Position numbers and translations under genes: made by a program | Source of the DNA: JABAAI01 sp965242745 | GTDB lineage: Bacteria > Spirochaetota > Leptospiria > Leptospirales > Leptonemataceae | Length of the DNA: 64,000 nt | Direction: 5' to 3' | NCBI GenBank assembly: GCA_965242745.1 | Contig: CBDETG010000035.1 | Coordinates: forward strand, 160,937-224,936 | In this document: in pieces, positions 62,239 to 64,000 of the stretch | Numbering within the stretch: the stretch's first letter is position 1 | Layout of the letters: each line of letters opens with the position of its first letter | Notes under the pieces: generated by a model | Told to the model about the DNA's origin: nothing | The model's input: only the letters and a program-made list of their open reading frames with translations | Database searches by the model: none

Positions 62239-64000
62239 GTGGATGGGTCGCAAAATCTAAAGGCAAAGCCTGCAAATGTAAAAGCAGGCATGTACTTCCC
62301 CTTTGCTCTGAAGCTGGGCTTGGCCATATCTCTTCTGGCCGTCCTTAGCACTGGGGGCAGCGTCTACTACGTCTTCCAAGAAGGGCGCGCCCTTGTTCTT
62401 GAGCAAATGCGTAATCGCCTTAAGGATATTGGGCGCTCCGGCGCGTATCTCTTCAACAATAAGCTGCGTGAGGACCTCAAATACCTGCGTGATCAAAGCT
62501 ATCTCCATTCCAGTTTTTCCAGAAGTCCTGAGCAGCAAAAGTTGCTACTGGGAGAGGATGGCATAGCCCTTACGGATGATGATAGTACTTATGAGTCCAT
62601 CCGCCCAGAGATTTCTGCAGAGCTCATGGCTACTCGCTCTTTCCAAAGGGTAGTGCAGGCGATGAGACAAATTCGTGAGGGGAGCCGCCAGAACATTCGC
62701 TCTCTCCGCAAAGTCCCTCCCCTGCACGTTTTACGTAAAAATTCAGATGACCTTCCCACTTTGGAGTACATTTACCTGCTTGTTCCAGTGAAAGGTTTCG
62801 CCTCGAGTCAGTATATCATGTATCTGGCTGATTCTGATTATTTGCCCGTAGACGATGATGGTACAGGCGAGCCCTACGAAGGCAATCCTATTGGAAATAT
62901 CAGTTTTACCCTGACGCCGGAGATGGGCATGGGTTTTGCCGGCTCAGCTATTGCAGAAGAAGACTTCACTGAGGACCAATGGGGGGACGTTGTGATTTCT
63001 GGTTATGTCCCGATACTTGACAAGAAAAACCAAGTTATTTGTGTTTTGGGCATGGATTACAATGTCAAGAGTGAAGCTAACAAAATCGCCACTTTGGGGA
63101 GAATTTGCATCAGCGTAGTTGTGGCTGTTTTCCTTTTAGCGGCGTGTTTTGCTTATCTTTTGTCCCGCTGGTTTCACCGTCCCATTGCGATCTTAAAAGA
63201 AGGCGCACAAAGGGTAGCGCAGCGTGATTTCAAAACGCGCGTAAAAGTCGTATCTAAGGATGAGCTGGGGCATCTTGCCTATGCCTTTAACACGATGGTA
63301 ACAGAAATTGACAGCTATGCTGCTTCTCTAAAAGATCTCAATACGGCCTTTGAGCGCTTTCGTGCCTCATGAACTGCTTCAGGAAATGGGACAGCAAAAC
63401 ATTGTAGATGTGCGCCTTGGCGATCAAGCTGAGAAAGAGATGACAGTACTCTTCTCAGATATACGTTCTTTTACCAGCCTGTCTGAAAGCATGAGCCCTA
63501 AGCAGAACTTTGATTTTCTGAATCATTATTTGAGCTATGTCAGCCCCTTAATTCGCAGCCACCAGGGTTTTATTGATAAATTTATAGGAGACGCCATTAT
63601 GGCCCTTTTCCCTGCCCGCCCCAAAGACGCTATACAAAATTCCATAGATATGCTTCTAAAGCTCAATGAGTTCAACGCAGAGAGCAAAAAAGAAGGGAGG
63701 CCAGAAATAGACATAGGCATAGGCGTGCACACAGGCAGGCTTATGCTTGGCACTATAGGAGAAGAGCAGCGTATGGAAGGAACAGTCATTGCAGACGCCG
63801 TAAATCTGGCCAGCCGCTTAGAGGGCCTGACGAAACGTTTTGGCGTAAATATCCTAACAAGCGGATATACCCTGCAGCGAGTACAAAATGAAGGCCTTTT
63901 CCACAGGTCTCTAGGTTATGTCCGGGTAAAAGGTAAAAAAAGCGCTTTGGAAGTAATAGAAATCTATAACGCTGACTCAGAAAAACAAATAGAGCTCAAA
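62239..64000 (+). CDS. Membrane-bound adenylate/guanylate cyclase, frameshifted and cut by the window end
   Basis: An N-terminal membrane helix (about residues 22-48), a large extracytoplasmic sensor domain, a second helix (about 290-312) and a HAMP domain (RPIAILKEGAQRVAQRDF) come first. Then a class III cyclase domain: EMTVLFSDIRSFTSLSE with the metal Asp, FIDKFIGDAIMALFP and VNLASRLEGLTKRFG. It would turn an outside signal into cyclic nucleotide. The frame breaks at 63372; one extra T in the TTT run at 63358-63360 separates FERF from VPHELLQEMG, which follows in related proteins. The protein continues beyond 64000. The start is GTG at 62239 or ATG at 62290. Confidence 0.8.

Overview
The window reads as a chromosomal segment of a diderm, LPS-making bacterium, most likely a spirochaete related to Leptospiraceae. 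Evidence for this is an LpxD and an LpxL-type acyltransferase, a GldA/GldF/GldG-type ABC operon followed by a DUF4340 gene, many lipoproteins, a C-terminal domain resembling the Leptospira DUF1554 family, a HAMP/adenylate cyclase in the style of that group, and a short SMC protein. This assignment is an inference from gene content; the window has no rRNA or tRNA gene that I could find.

Layout. 1-9.1 kb: a VOC protein, a DUF1737 protein, leuB, an AsmA-like protein, an adenine methyltransferase with an Mrr-like C-terminus, and an unusual ATP-grasp/FMN-dehydrogenase fusion. 9.2-12.1 kb: a TPR lipoprotein, dprA, then a noncoding array of four 137-bp repeats. 12.1-15.5 kb: a YceI protein, a STAS protein, a small unknown protein, a sigma-like regulator and ssb. 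15.6-18.5 kb: a large N6-methylase with foreign composition. 18.6-22.1 kb: doxX, aroE and a MORN-repeat lipoprotein. 22.2-28.1 kb: a same-strand cluster of HIT, smc, acyl carrier protein, fabD and tilS. 28-30.7 kb: a frame-broken repeat lipoprotein and a small membrane coiled-coil family with fragments. 30.7-41 kb: lpxD, a DegT-like protein without the catalytic lysine, DUF4202, ccmF, ccmE, rpmF, pssA, a DnaC-like ATPase, folK and an MnmC2-like oxidoreductase. 41-42.4 kb: a second coiled-coil paralogue, a 99-bp duplication and a degenerate terminal-inverted-repeat element. 42.5-47.6 kb: the Gld-type ABC operon. 47.6-53.5 kb: lpxL, glpD, an alpha/beta hydrolase, uppP, yaaR and aroD. 53.7-55.7 kb: an OmpA-like lipoprotein, an intact copy of the inverted-repeat element and an aldolase-like gene. 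55.7-60.7 kb: enoyl-CoA hydratase, gltX, an epimerase-HAD fusion and an NRDE protein. 61.2-64 kb: a periplasmic tetratricopeptide-like protein and an adenylate cyclase that runs off the end.

How genes fit together. Envelope building is the main theme: lipid A acylation (lpxD, lpxL), phospholipid synthesis (pssA, fabD, acyl carrier protein, glpD), the undecaprenyl carrier (uppP), AsmA, OmpA-like and several lipoproteins. Aromatic and folate routes are represented by aroD, aroE and folK. Cytochrome c maturation is represented by ccmE and ccmF.

Two features cut across the annotation. First, six otherwise recognisable genes carry single-base frame breaks, mostly in short homopolymers, and a seventh gene (tilS) has no ordinary start codon. 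Second, several genes contain G/C runs of 8-10 bases, one of which (alpha/beta hydrolase) is out of frame. Sequencing error, pseudogene decay and phase variation all remain possible. The most novel-looking objects are a roughly 320-bp inverted-repeat element carrying a 72-residue ORF (two copies), a palindrome found directly upstream of two unrelated genes, the ATP-grasp/FMN fusion, and the lysine-less DegT protein.
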